The notes beneath the pieces were generated by a model. The model searched no databases, was not told the origin of the DNA, and was given only the letters and a program-made list of their open reading frames with translations. Positions 8,138 to 17,158 of a stretch of 64,000 nt of DNA are shown in pieces. The DNA is from Streptomyces flavochromogenes (GTDB lineage: Bacteria; Actinomycetota; Actinomycetes; Streptomycetales; Streptomycetaceae): contig NZ_JNZO01000039.1 of assembly GCF_000717595.1 (NCBI RefSeq), positions 1 through 64,000 of the forward strand. Direction: 5' to 3'. Position numbers and translations under genes: made by a program. Positions within the stretch are counted from its first letter, which is position 1, and every line of letters begins with the position of its first letter.

Positions 8138-8647
8138 ATGCACTGCCCCTTCTGCAGGCACCCCGACAGCCGTGTCGTCGACAGTCGCACCACCGACGAC
8201 GGGACGTCGATCCGGCGTCGTCGCCAGTGCCCCGACTGCTCCCGTCGTTTCACGACGGTGGAGACGTGCTCGCTCATGGTGGTGAAGCGGTCCGGTGTCA
8301 CCGAGCCCTTCAGTCGTACCAAGGTCATCTCCGGCGTACGCAAGGCGTGCCAGGGGCGACCGGTCACCGAGGACGCCCTCGCCAAGCTCGGCCAGCGAGT
8401 CGAGGAGGCGGTGCGCGCCACCGGCAGCGCCGAGCTGACCACCCACGACGTGGGTCTGGCCATCCTCGGCCCGTTGCAGGAGCTCGACCTCGTCGCGTAC
8501 CTGCGCTTCGCGTCCGTGTACAAGGCTTTCGACAGCCTCGAAGACTTCGAGGCCGCCATCGCGGAACTCCGCGTGCGGCCTCCCGCCGAGAACCGCGGGA
8601 CCGGTGCGACCCCTGAGGTCCCCGTTCCCGCCACCGCCGCCGACTGA
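8138..8647 (+). CDS. nrdR: NrdR, ribonucleotide reductase repressor
   Basis: 169 aa. The N-terminal zinc ribbon has the pattern MHCPFC...QCPDC (C3, C6, C31, C34), followed by the ATP-cone domain (residues about 49-139; [19 protein letters not shown] and the helix [13 protein letters not shown]). NrdR senses ATP/dATP and binds paired NrdR boxes; two such boxes precede this gene. nrdJ follows on the same strand after 169 bp, so the repressor and its main target form an autoregulated operon. GAGGGTCGG precedes the ATG. The last 25 residues are a variable Pro/Ala tail. Confidence 0.97.
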   Translation: MHCPFCRHPDSRVVDSRTTDDGTSIRRRRQCPDCSRRFTTVETCSLMVVKRSGVTEPFSRTKVISGVRKACQGRPVTEDALAKLGQRVEEAVRATGSAELTTHDVGLAILGPLQELDLVAYLRFASVYKAFDSLEDFEAAIAELRVRPPAENRGTGATPEVPVPATAAD

Positions 8648-8816
8648 CCGGCGGTCCGGGCCCCGCGCCCGGCGACCGGCCGCCGGGCGGCCTGGCAGAC
8701 GTGCCCCGAGCGACCCCCGTGGCGCTCGTGGCAGCAGTACAGAACGACGTACAGAAGACGGTGCCCTGGGACTTTCTGGGCGCCAAAGTGTGTTTTGCCC
8801 GTATATGGGAGGCGGC
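8648..8816 (+). other. nrdR-nrdJ intergenic region
   Basis: 169 bp without a gene. It holds a direct repeat GTACAGAA-CGAC-GTACAGAA near 8737-8756, a small hairpin GCCC-loop-GGGC near 8762-8781 and the ribosome site GGGAGG at 8807. The spacing is long for a simple operon, so an internal promoter or leader structure for nrdJ is possible but not demonstrated. Confidence 0.4.
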
Positions 8817-11711
8817 ATGACAGAGACGGCGAGCGGTCCGGCACGTGGTTCTCGTTCCAAGGGAGCGAAGGCCACGAGCAAGGGCCTGCGTATCGAGCGC
8901 ATCCACACCACCCCCGGCGTGCATCCGTACGACGAGGTGGCGTGGGAGCGCCGTGACGTCGTCATGACCAACTGGCGCGACGGCTCGATCAACTTCGAGC
9001 AGCGTGGCGTCGAGTTCCCCGACTTCTGGTCGGTGAACGCGGTCAACATCGTCACCAGCAAGTACTTCCGCGGGGCCGTCGGCACCCCGCAGCGCGAGAC
9101 CGGTCTCAAGCAGCTCATCGACCGGATCGTGAAGACGTACACGAAGGCCGGCGAGGAGTACGGCTACTTCGCCTCGCCCGCCGACGCCGAGATCTTCGAG
9201 CACGAGCTGGCCTACGCCCTCCTGCACCAGATCTTCAGCTTCAACTCGCCGGTCTGGTTCAACGTCGGCACGCCCCAGCCCCAGCAGGTCTCCGCCTGCT
9301 TCATCCTTGCCGTCGACGACTCCATGGAGTCCATCCTCGACTGGTACAAGGAAGAGGGCATGATCTTCAAGGGCGGCTCCGGCGCCGGCCTGAACCTCTC
9401 CCGCATCCGCTCCTCCAAGGAGCTGCTCTCCTCCGGCGGCAACGCCTCCGGCCCGGTCTCGTTCATGCGCGGCGCCGACGCGTCCGCCGGAACGATCAAG
9501 TCGGGCGGCGCGACCCGCCGCGCGGCCAAGATGGTCATCCTCGACGTCGACCACCCTGACATCGAGGACTTCATCGAGACCAAGGTCAAGGAGGAGGAGA
9601 AGATCCGCGCCCTCCGTGACGCGGGCTTCGACATGGACCTGGGCGGCGACGACATCACGTCCGTCCAGTACCAGAACGCCAACAACTCCGTCCGCGTGAA
9701 CGACACGTTCATGAAGGCCGTCGAGTCCGGGGGCAAGTTCGGTCTCACCTCCCGCATGACCGGCGAGGTCATCGAGGAGGTCGACGCCAAGTCGCTCTTC
9801 CGCAAGATGGCCGAGGCCGCGTGGGCCTGTGCCGACCCGGGCATCCAGTACGACGACACGATCAACCACTGGCACACCTGCCCCGAGTCCGGCCGTATCA
9901 ACGGCTCGAACCCGTGCAGCGAGTACATGCACCTGGACAACACGTCCTGCAACCTCGCCTCGCTGAACCTGATGAAGTTCCTCAAGGACGACGGCAAGGG
10001 CAACCAGTCCTTCGAGGTCGAGCGCTTCGCCAAGGTCGTCGAGCTCGTCATCACCGCGATGGACATCTCCATCTGCTTCGCCGACTTCCCCACCGAGAAG
10101 ATCGGCGAGAACACCCGCGCCTACCGCCAGCTCGGCATCGGCTACGCCAACCTCGGTGCCCTGCTGATGGCGACCGGCCACGCGTACGACTCCGACGGCG
10201 GCCGCGCCCTCGCCGGTGCCATCACCTCCCTGATGACCGGCACCTCGTACAAGCGCTCCGCCGAGCTCGCCGCGGTCGTCGGCGCGTACGACGGCTACGC
10301 CCGCAACGCCGAGCCGCACCAGCGCGTCATGCAGCAGCACGCCGACGAGAACACCAAGGCCGTCCGCATGGACGACCTGGACTCGCCGATCTGGGCCGCC
10401 GCCACGGAGGCCTGGCAGGACGTGATCCGCCTCGGCGCCAAGAACGGCTTCCGCAACGCCCAGGCCTCGGTCATCGCCCCGACCGGCACCATCGGTCTCG
10501 CGATGTCCTGCGACACCACCGGCCTCGAGCCCGACCTCGCCCTGGTCAAGTTCAAGAAGCTCGTCGGCGGCGGCTCGATGCAGATCGTCAACGGCACCGT
10601 CCCGCAGGCCCTGCGCCGCCTGGGCTACCAGGAGGAGCAGATCGAGGCGATCGTCGCCCACATCGCCGAGAACGGCAACGTGATCGACGCCCCCGGCCTG
10701 AAGACCGAGCACTACGAGGTCTTCGACTGCGCCATGGGCGAGCGCTCCATCTCCGCGATGGGCCACGTCCGCATGATGGCCGCCATCCAGCCGTGGATCT
10801 CGGGCGCCCTCTCCAAGACCGTGAACCTGCCGGAGACGGCCACGGTCGAGGACGTCGAAGAGGTCTACTTCGAGGCCTGGAAGATGGGCGTCAAGGCGCT
10901 CGCGATCTACCGCGACAACTGCAAGGTCGGCCAGCCCCTCTCCGCCAAGAAGAAGGAGGAGGAGAAGGTCGAGGTCACCGCGAAGACCGAGGCGACGATC
11001 CGCGAGGCCGTCGAGAAGGTCGTCGAGTACCGTCCGGTCCGCAAGCGTCTGCCCAAGGGCCGCCCGGGGATCACCACCTCCTTCACCGTCGGTGGCGCCG
11101 AGGGTTACATGACCGCCAACTCCTACCCGGACGACGGTCTCGGCGAGGTCTTCCTCAAGATGTCCAAGCAGGGTTCGACGCTCGCCGGCATGATGGACGC
11201 CTTCTCCATCGCCGTCTCCGTCGGTCTGCAGTACGGTGTCCCGCTCGAGACGTACGTCTCGAAGTTCACCAACATGCGCTTCGAGCCGGCCGGTATGACG
11301 GACGACCCGGACGTGCGGATGGCGCAGTCGATCGTCGACTACATCTTCCGCCGCCTGGCGCTGGACTTCCTGCCCTTCGAGACCCGCTCCGCGCTCGGCA
11401 TCCACTCGGCCGAGGAGCGTCAGCGCCACCTGGACACCGGCTCGTACGAGCAGTCCGACGAGGACGAGGTCGACGTCGAGGGGCTGGCCCAGTCCGCGCC
11501 CCGCGCCCAGGAGCTGAAGGCCGTCGCGGCCCCGGCCCCGAAGATCGAGGTCCCGGCCCCGAAGCAGGCGCACACCTCGGCGGAGCTCGTCGAGATGCAG
11601 CTCGGCATCAGCGCCGACGCCCCGCTCTGCTTCTCCTGCGGGACGAAGATGCAGCGCGCCGGCTCCTGCTACATCTGCGAGGGCTGCGGCTCGACCAGCG
11701 GCTGCAGCTGA
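8817..11711 (+). CDS. nrdJ: Vitamin B12-dependent (class II) ribonucleotide reductase
   Basis: 964 aa. It reduces ribonucleotides to deoxyribonucleotides with adenosylcobalamin as radical source and needs no oxygen. Diagnostic motifs are FNSPVWFNVG (residues about 142-151), the substrate-site loop GSNPCSEYMHLDNTSCN with the radical cysteine (about 363-379), and PTGTIGLAMSCDTTG (about 556-570). The C-terminal extension carries a zinc-ribbon tail, CFSCGTKM...CYICEGCG, found in actinobacterial NrdJ proteins and probably involved in re-reducing the active-site cysteines. ATG 8817 follows GGGAGGCGGC; the open frame extends to 8604 inside nrdR without a ribosome site. It is the second gene of the nrdR-nrdJ unit and ends at a strong hairpin. 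Confidence 0.97.
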   Translation: MTETASGPARGSRSKGAKATSKGLRIERIHTTPGVHPYDEVAWERRDVVMTNWRDGSINFEQRGVEFPDFWSVNAVNIVTSKYFRGAVGTPQRETGLKQLIDRIVKTYTKAGEEYGYFASPADAEIFEHELAYALLHQIFSFNSPVWFNVGTPQPQQVSACFILAVDDSMESILDWYKEEGMIFKGGSGAGLNLSRIRSSKELLSSGGNASGPVSFMRGADASAGTIKSGGATRRAAKMVILDVDHPDIEDFIETKVKEEEKIRALRDAGFDMDLGGDDITSVQYQNANNSVRVNDTFMKAVESGGKFGLTSRMTGEVIEEVDAKSLFRKMAEAAWACADPGIQYDDTINHWHTCPESGRINGSNPCSEYMHLDNTSCNLASLNLMKFLKDDGKGNQSFEVERFAKVVELVITAMDISICFADFPTEKIGENTRAYRQLGIGYANLGALLMATGHAYDSDGGRALAGAITSLMTGTSYKRSAELAAVVGAYDGYARNAEPHQRVMQQHADENTKAVRMDDLDSPIWAAATEAWQDVIRLGAKNGFRNAQASVIAPTGTIGLAMSCDTTGLEPDLALVKFKKLVGGGSMQIVNGTVPQALRRLGYQEEQIEAIVAHIAENGNVIDAPGLKTEHYEVFDCAMGERSISAMGHVRMMAAIQPWISGALSKTVNLPETATVEDVEEVYFEAWKMGVKALAIYRDNCKVGQPLSAKKKEEEKVEVTAKTEATIREAVEKVVEYRPVRKRLPKGRPGITTSFTVGGAEGYMTANSYPDDGLGEVFLKMSKQGSTLAGMMDAFSIAVSVGLQYGVPLETYVSKFTNMRFEPAGMTDDPDVRMAQSIVDYIFRRLALDFLPFETRSALGIHSAEERQRHLDTGSYEQSDEDEVDVEGLAQSAPRAQELKAVAAPAPKIEVPAPKQAHTSAELVEMQLGISADAPLCFSCGTKMQRAGSCYICEGCGSTSGCS

Positions 11712-11731
11712 CAACGAGTAGGTGCTTCATG

Positions 11732-11760
11732 AAGGGGACCGGCCTTGCGCCGGTCCCCTT
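11732..11760 (+). terminator. Terminator after nrdJ
   Basis: AAGGGGACCGG (11732-11742) pairs perfectly with CCGGTCCCCTT (11750-11760) around a 7-nt loop, followed by TTGCC. It lies 20 bp after the nrdJ stop and also faces the convergent terD-like gene. Confidence 0.9.
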
Positions 11761-11829
11761 TGCCGTGGCCAGGGCTCGTGCCGCGTCCGGGCGCGTGCGC
11801 TGCCGTGTCCGGGCGCGTGCGTCAGGGCT

Positions 11830-12360
11830 TCAGGCCCGTATGGAACCCAGCACGGTGCCGAACACCTGGGGGTCGGCGTCGAAGCCGTGGCTGATCGGGC
11901 GGTACGTCCACCCGTCGGCGCCGTCCCGCGTGAACTCCACGACCGTCGCCGCGAGGGCGTCCGGCACGTCGGCGAAGTCGTGGACCAGCAGGTCCGTGTA
12001 GCCCTCGCGGACCCGTACGCCCGTGTTCGCCACGTCGCCGAAGGACCGCCGCCCTCCGCCCTGCTGTATGGCGACGCCCACCACCACGCGCGCGTAGCGC
12101 GGTGCCAGGCGGTCGAGCTCCAGAGTCATGGCCTCGTCGTAGCCGAATCCCTGGCCCGTGCGGCTGTCCCGGTGCAGCGTGATCGTGCCGTCGGGGGACC
12201 GACTGCCGAAGTGCACCAGCTGAACCGGGGCCCCATGGGGATCGTCCGCGTCGAAGACACCTGCGACGATGTCCAGGTCGTGGGCCGGCGCGCCGATCGG
12301 GGCAGGGTCCCACCTGAGCGTGACCTCGACCCGGCCCACCCCCTTGTTGAGTCCGCTCAT
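11830..12360 (-). CDS. TerD-family protein
   Basis: 176 aa. It matches the TerD/TerE/CABP1 beta-sandwich family of calcium-binding tellurium-resistance or stress proteins: an N-terminal MSGLNKGVGRVEVTLRWDP, the LDIVAGVFDADDPHG strand with acidic residues, and the GFGYDEAMTLELDRL segment. Streptomyces carries many copies with roles in stress and development; the function of this one is not shown by the sequence. The ATG at 12360 is preceded by GGAGAGGGGAAG; an in-frame extension to 12423 has no ribosome site. It is a single gene, divergent from the arylamine acetyltransferase. Confidence 0.85.
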   Translation of the reverse strand: MSGLNKGVGRVEVTLRWDPAPIGAPAHDLDIVAGVFDADDPHGAPVQLVHFGSRSPDGTITLHRDSRTGQGFGYDEAMTLELDRLAPRYARVVVGVAIQQGGGRRSFGDVANTGVRVREGYTDLLVHDFADVPDALAATVVEFTRDGADGWTYRPISHGFDADPQVFGTVLGSIRA

Positions 12361-12502
12361 GGTGCTTCCCCTCTCCGCGTACGCCCCCGCGCACGCCTCG
12401 CGTCGAACCGTCCATCCGCTCAAAAGCCCTTGGTCGCGGGCCGATTGCTCATGGTGTCATGGGGCTACGACAGTGGACCCGGGGGTTGAGGGGGAGAACG
12501 GT

Positions 12503-13333
12503 TTGTGGAGTGGTGAGGAGCTGGATCTCGATGCATATCTGGCTCGAATCGGATACGAGGTCGAACGGGATGGAGAACTCGCCCCTGATCTCAGGACATT
12601 GACGGCCCTTCATCGGGCGCACGTTCGCGCGGTGCCCTTCGAGAACCTCGACGTCGCCCTCGGGCGGCCTGTTCCGCTGGATCTCAAGAGCCTTCAGGCC
12701 AAGCTCGTCGAGCGACGCCGTGGAGGCTACTGCTACGAGCAGAACTCCCTGTTCGCCGCGGTGCTCGAACGGATCGGCTTCACGGTGACCGCGCGCGGGG
12801 CCCGAAACCGTTCGCGAGGCGCGGCGTTGCCGCCCGTCACGCACGCGCTTCTCGTCGTCACGATCGAGGGTGAACAGTGGCTCGCCGACGTGGGGTTCGG
12901 CTGGCAGGGACCACTGGAGCCGGTGCCCCTGCGTGACGGGGTGCGCGTCGAGCAGAGCGGCTGGACGTTCGGGATGGTCGTGGAGGACGAGGGCATCCGT
13001 GTGCTGCGGTCCCTGCGCCCGCAGGGGTGGACCGATCTGTACGCCTTCTCCCCGCAGACCCTGTACCCGGGTGACTTCACCGTCATGAACCACTACAGCT
13101 CCAGCCATCCGCAGTCGCGCTTCCTCGGCCAGGTCGTGGCCCAGTGGCCGGGTGCGGACGAGCGCAGGGCGCTGGTGCGCGACACGCTGACGACAGTACG
13201 GACGGACGGTGTCGTCGAGGAACGTGTCGTACCCGTGGACGAGTTGATCGCGACGCTGGAGAGCCGGTTCGGGATCGAACTGGACGACGAGGAGCGCACG
13301 GGACTCGAGCGCATGCACCCGGCGGGACACTGA
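12503..13333 (+). CDS. nat: Arylamine N-acetyltransferase
   Basis: 276 aa, the usual NAT length. It transfers acetyl (or related acyl) groups from CoA to arylamines, hydrazines or aromatic biosynthetic intermediates through a cysteine-histidine-aspartate triad: RRGGYCYEQN (Cys near 74), PVTHALLVV (His near 113) and LADVGFG (Asp near 128). The entry segment ELDLDAYLARIGYE is typical. No ATG fits the N-terminus; the TTG at 12503, five bases after GGGGGAGAACGG, places the domain start correctly. The open frame upstream to 12269 runs over the divergent gene's promoter and is rejected. The gene stands alone, with the YdbC-like gene 42 bp downstream, possibly co-transcribed. Confidence 0.9.
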   Translation: MWSGEELDLDAYLARIGYEVERDGELAPDLRTLTALHRAHVRAVPFENLDVALGRPVPLDLKSLQAKLVERRRGGYCYEQNSLFAAVLERIGFTVTARGARNRSRGAALPPVTHALLVVTIEGEQWLADVGFGWQGPLEPVPLRDGVRVEQSGWTFGMVVEDEGIRVLRSLRPQGWTDLYAFSPQTLYPGDFTVMNHYSSSHPQSRFLGQVVAQWPGADERRALVRDTLTTVRTDGVVEERVVPVDELIATLESRFGIELDDEERTGLERMHPAGH

Positions 13334-13375
13334 CGGGGTCTGCCGGGGCGGTCTCCGGGCCCGTACGATGGCGCG

Positions 13376-13981
13376 GTGCTGGTCAAGTGGATTCGCTGCA
13401 CCGTGATGGACCGTCGAGGGTTCGAGCGGGGACAGCGGAAATGGGCGGGGCTGCTCGGTGAGCCGGGATTCCGGGGGCAGGGCGGCGGGTGGAGCCGGGC
13501 TCGGCCGGATGTCGCCCATGTCTTCGGGTTCTGGGAGAGCCGCGCCTTCTACGACTCGTTCATGGCGCGTTCGCATGATCGACTGGCGGCCGCGCAGGTG
13601 GGCACGTACAAAGACATCCAGGTCAAGCTGTTCGACCACCGCTTCGATGTGAAGACCGGGTTCGAGCCGAAGTTCTCCGACGCCGATGTGGCGAGGGTGG
13701 CGCACTGTCGTGTCCACGAGGACCGTGCCGAGCACTTCGCGCTGATGCAGGAGAAGGTGTGGAACCCGGCGATGGCCGGGTCCCCCGGCATGCTGAGGGG
13801 CCTGTTCGGCGAGGCGCCCGGCAGCGAGTTCCTGGTGCTGTCGATGTGGCAGTCCGCCGCGGAGCACGGGAAGTACCGGGTGGAGCGCATCGAGCGGCTC
13901 GGGCTCCGGGCCAGGACCGCGGCCGATGTGGCGGCGCTGGCCGGGGACGTGGTGCAGCTCGAGTCGGCCTGGACGGTCTGA
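13376..13981 (+). CDS. YdbC-like (DUF4937) protein
   Basis: 201 aa. It resembles the YdbC/DUF4937 group, small cytoplasmic proteins with two dimeric alpha/beta-barrel repeats like antibiotic-biosynthesis monooxygenases. Repeat one covers about residues 1-85 (LVKWIRCTVMDRRGFERGQ ... VFGFWESRAFYDSFM), repeat two about 100-200 (VAHCRVHEDRAEHFALMQ ... FLVLSMWQSAAEHGKY). No catalytic residue can be assigned. It starts at the GTG at 13376 and follows the NAT gene closely. The assignment rests on remembered family sequences; the biochemical role is unknown. Confidence 0.75.
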   Translation: MLVKWIRCTVMDRRGFERGQRKWAGLLGEPGFRGQGGGWSRARPDVAHVFGFWESRAFYDSFMARSHDRLAAAQVGTYKDIQVKLFDHRFDVKTGFEPKFSDADVARVAHCRVHEDRAEHFALMQEKVWNPAMAGSPGMLRGLFGEAPGSEFLVLSMWQSAAEHGKYRVERIERLGLRARTAADVAALAGDVVQLESAWTV

Positions 13982-14062
13982 GCGGATTCGGGCGGGCCGC
14001 TCGGCGTGTGGACCCGGGGCGGCCGATCGATCTGAGCGGACCCGGGCCGGCCGATCGGCCCG
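13978..14062. repeat. Imperfect 53-bp duplication after the YdbC-like gene
   Basis: TCTGAGCGGA followed by CGGGC-GGCC-like sequence occurs at 13978 (spanning the stop codon) and again at 14031, so the stretch between the YdbC-like gene and tetR appears to be a diverged tandem duplication. No gene or clear terminator is seen in 13982-14119. Confidence 0.5.
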
Positions 14063-14119
14063 AGTGGCTTCGGCCGCCCGCAGGGCCTGAGAGGCCCGGC
14101 GCGTCGAGGCCGAGGAGGG

Positions 14120-14749
14120 CTACGCCGGGACGTACGCGCCCGCTTCGACCCCCGCCAGAACGGCGCGTGCCGCCTGGTCCGCGAGCGCGCCGTCGATCGG
14201 TTCGCGGGTGATGAAGAGCCGCAGGAACAGGGGTGCGGAGACTCCCTGGACGACCGCGTTCGCGTCGGTGCCCCACGGTGCCTCGCCGCGGGCGACGGCC
14301 CGGGTGACGACGACCTCGCAGCGCCGGAAGCGCTCGGTGTAGAAGGCGTGCAGGGCCTCCGCTGCCCGCGGGGACTGGAACGCCGCGCCGATGAACGCGG
14401 TGGGGGCTGCGCCTGCGGCCGGATCGCCGAAGGCGCCGACGACCTCGTGCGCGAGTGCGCGCAGATCTCCGGAGAGGCTCCCGGTGTCCGGTGGCGTCCA
14501 GGCGTCCTCGCTCGCCAGGTCGAGCGCGTCGGCGAGGAGGCCTTCGACGCTGCCCCAGCGGCGGTAGAGCGTCGTCTTGTGGACGCCCGAGTGCTCCGCG
14601 ACGTATTCCACGGTCAGGGCCGGGTACCCGTGCTCGGACAGACCGGTCAGGACGGCGTCGCGGACGGCAGCCCGGGTGCGGGCGGTGCGGCCGCCGGGGC
14701 GCGTGTTGCCGGGCGCCGGGGTCGGGCGCTCCTCGATCGAGTCATTCAA
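14120..14749 (-). CDS. TetR-family regulator (probable regulator of the divergent ABC-F gene)
   Basis: 209 aa. The N-terminal TetR helix-turn-helix is RTRAAVRDAVLTGLSEHGYPALTVEYVAEHSGVHKTTLYRRWGS (residues about 23-66). The C-terminal ligand-binding domain resembles TetR_C_11-type regulators. The gene is divergent from an ABC-F gene; the 93 bp between the two starts contains two nested dyads, the obvious operator candidates. By analogy with other TetR/target pairs it would repress itself and the ABC-F gene until an unidentified ligand is bound. Confidence 0.88.
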   Translation of the reverse strand: MNDSIEERPTPAPGNTRPGGRTARTRAAVRDAVLTGLSEHGYPALTVEYVAEHSGVHKTTLYRRWGSVEGLLADALDLASEDAWTPPDTGSLSGDLRALAHEVVGAFGDPAAGAAPTAFIGAAFQSPRAAEALHAFYTERFRRCEVVVTRAVARGEAPWGTDANAVVQGVSAPLFLRLFITREPIDGALADQAARAVLAGVEAGAYVPA

Positions 14750-14761
14750 CTGCTACTCCCG

Positions 14762-14803
14762 TTGCATTAGTGGGTCGAGTCTGCCACACTCGGCTTAATG
14801 CAA
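14762..14803. promoter_or_regulatory. Nested dyads, candidate TetR operator
   Basis: Perfect 8-bp arms TTGCATTA (14762-14769) and TAATGCAA (14796-14803) enclose a second inverted repeat CGAGT-N7-ACTCG (14776-14792), with slightly different centres. They lie between the divergent tetR and ABC-F genes and cover an upstream ATG (14798), which supports the downstream TTG as the ABC-F start. Confidence 0.6.
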
Positions 14804-14842
14804 TTGAAGTTGTGTTTGGCCGATATGCTCCTGGAGGCGCCC

Positions 14843-16453
14843 TTGCCCACTCAGATCTCGCTGCACGACGTCGTCGTATCCCGTGGTGAACGACTGCTCC
14901 TCGACCAGGTCTCGCTCTCCGTGCGCCCCGGGGAGCGGATCGGGATCGTGGGGGAGAACGGCGCGGGGAAGTCGACTCTGCTGCGTCTCCTCGCCGGGGT
15001 GGAGCAGCCCGACGAGGGCAGTGTCGTCACCGTCGCCGACGGTGGTCTGCGGATGCTCGCCCAGACACCCGACCTGCCTCCCGGCGCCACCGTCGGCGAC
15101 GCGATCGACGCCGCGCTCGCCGAGCTCCGCGCCATGGAACGGCGGCTGCGCGCACTCGAAGCCGGGCTCGACACGGCGGACGGGGCGGAGCTCGACGCGT
15201 ACGGCGAACTCCTCACCGCCTACGAACTGCGGGGCGGATACGAGGCGGACGCCCGGGTCGACAAGGCTCTTCACGGACTGGGGCTCGCGGGCACCGGTCG
15301 TGAGCGGATACTCGGCAGCCTCTCCGGCGGCGAGCTGGCCCGGCTCGGCATCGCCTGCGCGGTCGCGGCCGGCCCCGAGGTGCTCCTGCTCGACGAACCC
15401 ACCAACCACCTCGACGCGCAGGCGCTGGACTGGCTGGAGGGCGCCCTCCGCGCGCACCGCGGGACCGTCGTGGCCGTCTCCCACGACCGGACCTTCCTGG
15501 AGCGCGTCGCCACCACGATCGTCGAGGTGGACGCCGACCGTCGGGCGCTCGTGCGGTACGGCGACGGATACGCCGGCTACCGCGCGGCACGAGCGGCCGC
15601 TCGGCGGCGCTGGGAGGAGGCCTACGAGGAGTGGTGCGAGGAGACGGCCCGGCTGGAGGTGTACGCCGCGACCACGGCGCACGGAGTCGCACCCGGAAGG
15701 GAGATGAAGGACAACAACAAAATGGCCTTCGACCGGGCGGCGGGCCGCGTCCAGGCCTCTGTCTCGGGGCGCGTCCGCAATGCCCGGGAGCGACTGAGAC
15801 GACTCCGCGACGAGCCCGTGCCTCCGCCGCCTCCGCCCCTCTCCTTCTCCGCCCGCCCCCTGGCGGGCGGAGCCGAGGGAGAGCTCGTCACTCTGACCGG
15901 GGTGCGGGTCGCGGACCGTCTCTCCGTGGACACGCTCACCGTGCGGGCGGGGGAGCGGCTGCTCGTCCACGGCGGCAACGGCGCGGGGAAGTCCACCTTG
16001 CTGAGGGTCATGGCAGGGACGGTCGGCCCCGACGCCGGGGACGTCCGGCGCGCCGGACGGGTCGGGTACCTGGCCCAGGACGTCACCGTCCGGCGGCCGG
16101 AGGAGCGACTGCTGGCCTGTTTCGGCCGCGGGCTCGCCCTCGCCGACGACGAGCGGGCCGAACTGCTCCTGTCGTACGGACTGTTCCGCCCGGCCGACCT
16201 GAGCGTGCCGGTAGGCGGCCTCTCCGCGGGGCAGCTCCGTCGGCTGGCGCTCGCGCGGCTGCTGGCCCGGCCCGCCGACCTCCTCCTGCTCGACGAGCCC
16301 GGCAACCACCTGGCCCCGGGGCTCGTGGAGGAGCTGGAAGCCGCGCTGGAGCAGTGGACCGGAGCCCTAGTGGTGGTCTCGCACGACCGTGCGCTGCGCC
16401 GTCGCTTCACCGGGCACATACGCCGGATGGACTCCGGACGCCTCCTCGGCTGA
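14843..16453 (+). CDS. ABC-F family ATPase (possible ribosome-protection/antibiotic resistance)
   Basis: 536 aa with two ABC cassettes in one chain and no membrane segment, the ABC-F layout; such proteins act on the ribosome and some free it from antibiotics. Cassette 1 has GENGAGKST, LSGGELARL and LLLDEPTNHLD; cassette 2 has GGNGAGKST, LSAGQLRRL and LLLLDEPGNHL. An Arg/Glu-rich interdomain linker (about residues 245-335) carries EMKDNNKMAFDRAAGRV. The TTG at 14843 follows CTGGAGG at ideal spacing; in-frame ATGs at 14798 and 14825 lie in or next to the operator. Control by the divergent TetR gene suggests an inducible function; the substrate antibiotic cannot be read from the sequence. Confidence 0.88.
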   Translation: MPTQISLHDVVVSRGERLLLDQVSLSVRPGERIGIVGENGAGKSTLLRLLAGVEQPDEGSVVTVADGGLRMLAQTPDLPPGATVGDAIDAALAELRAMERRLRALEAGLDTADGAELDAYGELLTAYELRGGYEADARVDKALHGLGLAGTGRERILGSLSGGELARLGIACAVAAGPEVLLLDEPTNHLDAQALDWLEGALRAHRGTVVAVSHDRTFLERVATTIVEVDADRRALVRYGDGYAGYRAARAAARRRWEEAYEEWCEETARLEVYAATTAHGVAPGREMKDNNKMAFDRAAGRVQASVSGRVRNARERLRRLRDEPVPPPPPPLSFSARPLAGGAEGELVTLTGVRVADRLSVDTLTVRAGERLLVHGGNGAGKSTLLRVMAGTVGPDAGDVRRAGRVGYLAQDVTVRRPEERLLACFGRGLALADDERAELLLSYGLFRPADLSVPVGGLSAGQLRRLALARLLARPADLLLLDEPGNHLAPGLVEELEAALEQWTGALVVVSHDRALRRRFTGHIRRMDSGRLLG

Positions 16454-16486
16454 GCCCGCCCAGGACCGGCGATCTAGGGTCGAGGT

Positions 16487-17146
16487 ATGGCACGACCGCG
16501 GCGCATCGTTCTCGTACGGCACGGAGAGTCCGAGGGCAATGTCGATGACACGGTGTACGAACGGGAGCCCGACCACGCCCTGCGGCTCACGGAGACCGGG
16601 TGGCGACAGGCGGAGGAGACGGGGGAGCGGCTGCGGGAACTCTTCGGCGACGAGGCGGTGAGCGTCTACGTCTCGCCGTACCGACGCACCCACGAGACCC
16701 TTCGCGCCTTCCGGCTGCCTCCGGAGCAGGTCAGGGTGCGGGAGGAGCCCCGGCTGCGGGAGCAGGACTGGGGCAACTGGCAGGAGCGGGAGGACGTACG
16801 ACTGCAGAAGGCCTACCGAGACGCGTACGGGCACTTCTTCTACCGCTTCGCCCAGGGCGAGTCGGGGGCCGACGTGTACGACAGGGTCGGAGCGTTCCTG
16901 GAGAGCCTCTACCGCAGCTTCGAGGCACCCGACCATCCGGACAACGTCCTGATCGTCACCCACGGGCTGACCATGCGGCTGTTCTGCATGCGCTGGTTCC
17001 ACTGGACGGTCGCGGACTTCGAATCGCTGTCGAACCCCGGCAACGCCGAGACCCGCATGCTCCTGCTCCACGCGGACGGGCGATACCGACTGGACAGGCC
17101 GTTCGAACGCTGGCGTACTCCGGAACCGTACGGCCCTACCGGATAG
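16487..17146 (+). CDS. Histidine phosphatase superfamily protein (phosphoglycerate-mutase-like)
   Basis: 219 aa. The phospho-acceptor motif is VLVRHGESEGN (residues about 7-17), the second core region is YVSPYRRTHETL, and the catalytic histidine is in VTHGLTMRLF (near 163). EQDWGNWQ is typical of the broad-specificity branch. Actual phosphatase substrates in this family range from sugar phosphates to cofactors and cannot be assigned. ATG 16487 follows GGTCGAGGT. The ADP-ribosylglycohydrolase starts 12 bp after its stop, so the two are probably co-transcribed. Confidence 0.9.
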   Translation: MARPRRIVLVRHGESEGNVDDTVYEREPDHALRLTETGWRQAEETGERLRELFGDEAVSVYVSPYRRTHETLRAFRLPPEQVRVREEPRLREQDWGNWQEREDVRLQKAYRDAYGHFFYRFAQGESGADVYDRVGAFLESLYRSFEAPDHPDNVLIVTHGLTMRLFCMRWFHWTVADFESLSNPGNAETRMLLLHADGRYRLDRPFERWRTPEPYGPTG

Positions 17147-17158
17147 AGTGGCGGACCG

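Noticed and set aside
8364..11714. 1116-aa open frame on the minus strand
   Set aside because: It is the antisense of nrdJ with low-complexity composition and no ribosome site.
14798..14842. ATG 14798 or 14825 as ABC-F start
   Set aside because: 14798 lies inside the operator dyad and neither has a ribosome site; the TTG at 14843 follows GGAGG and starts right at the cassette.
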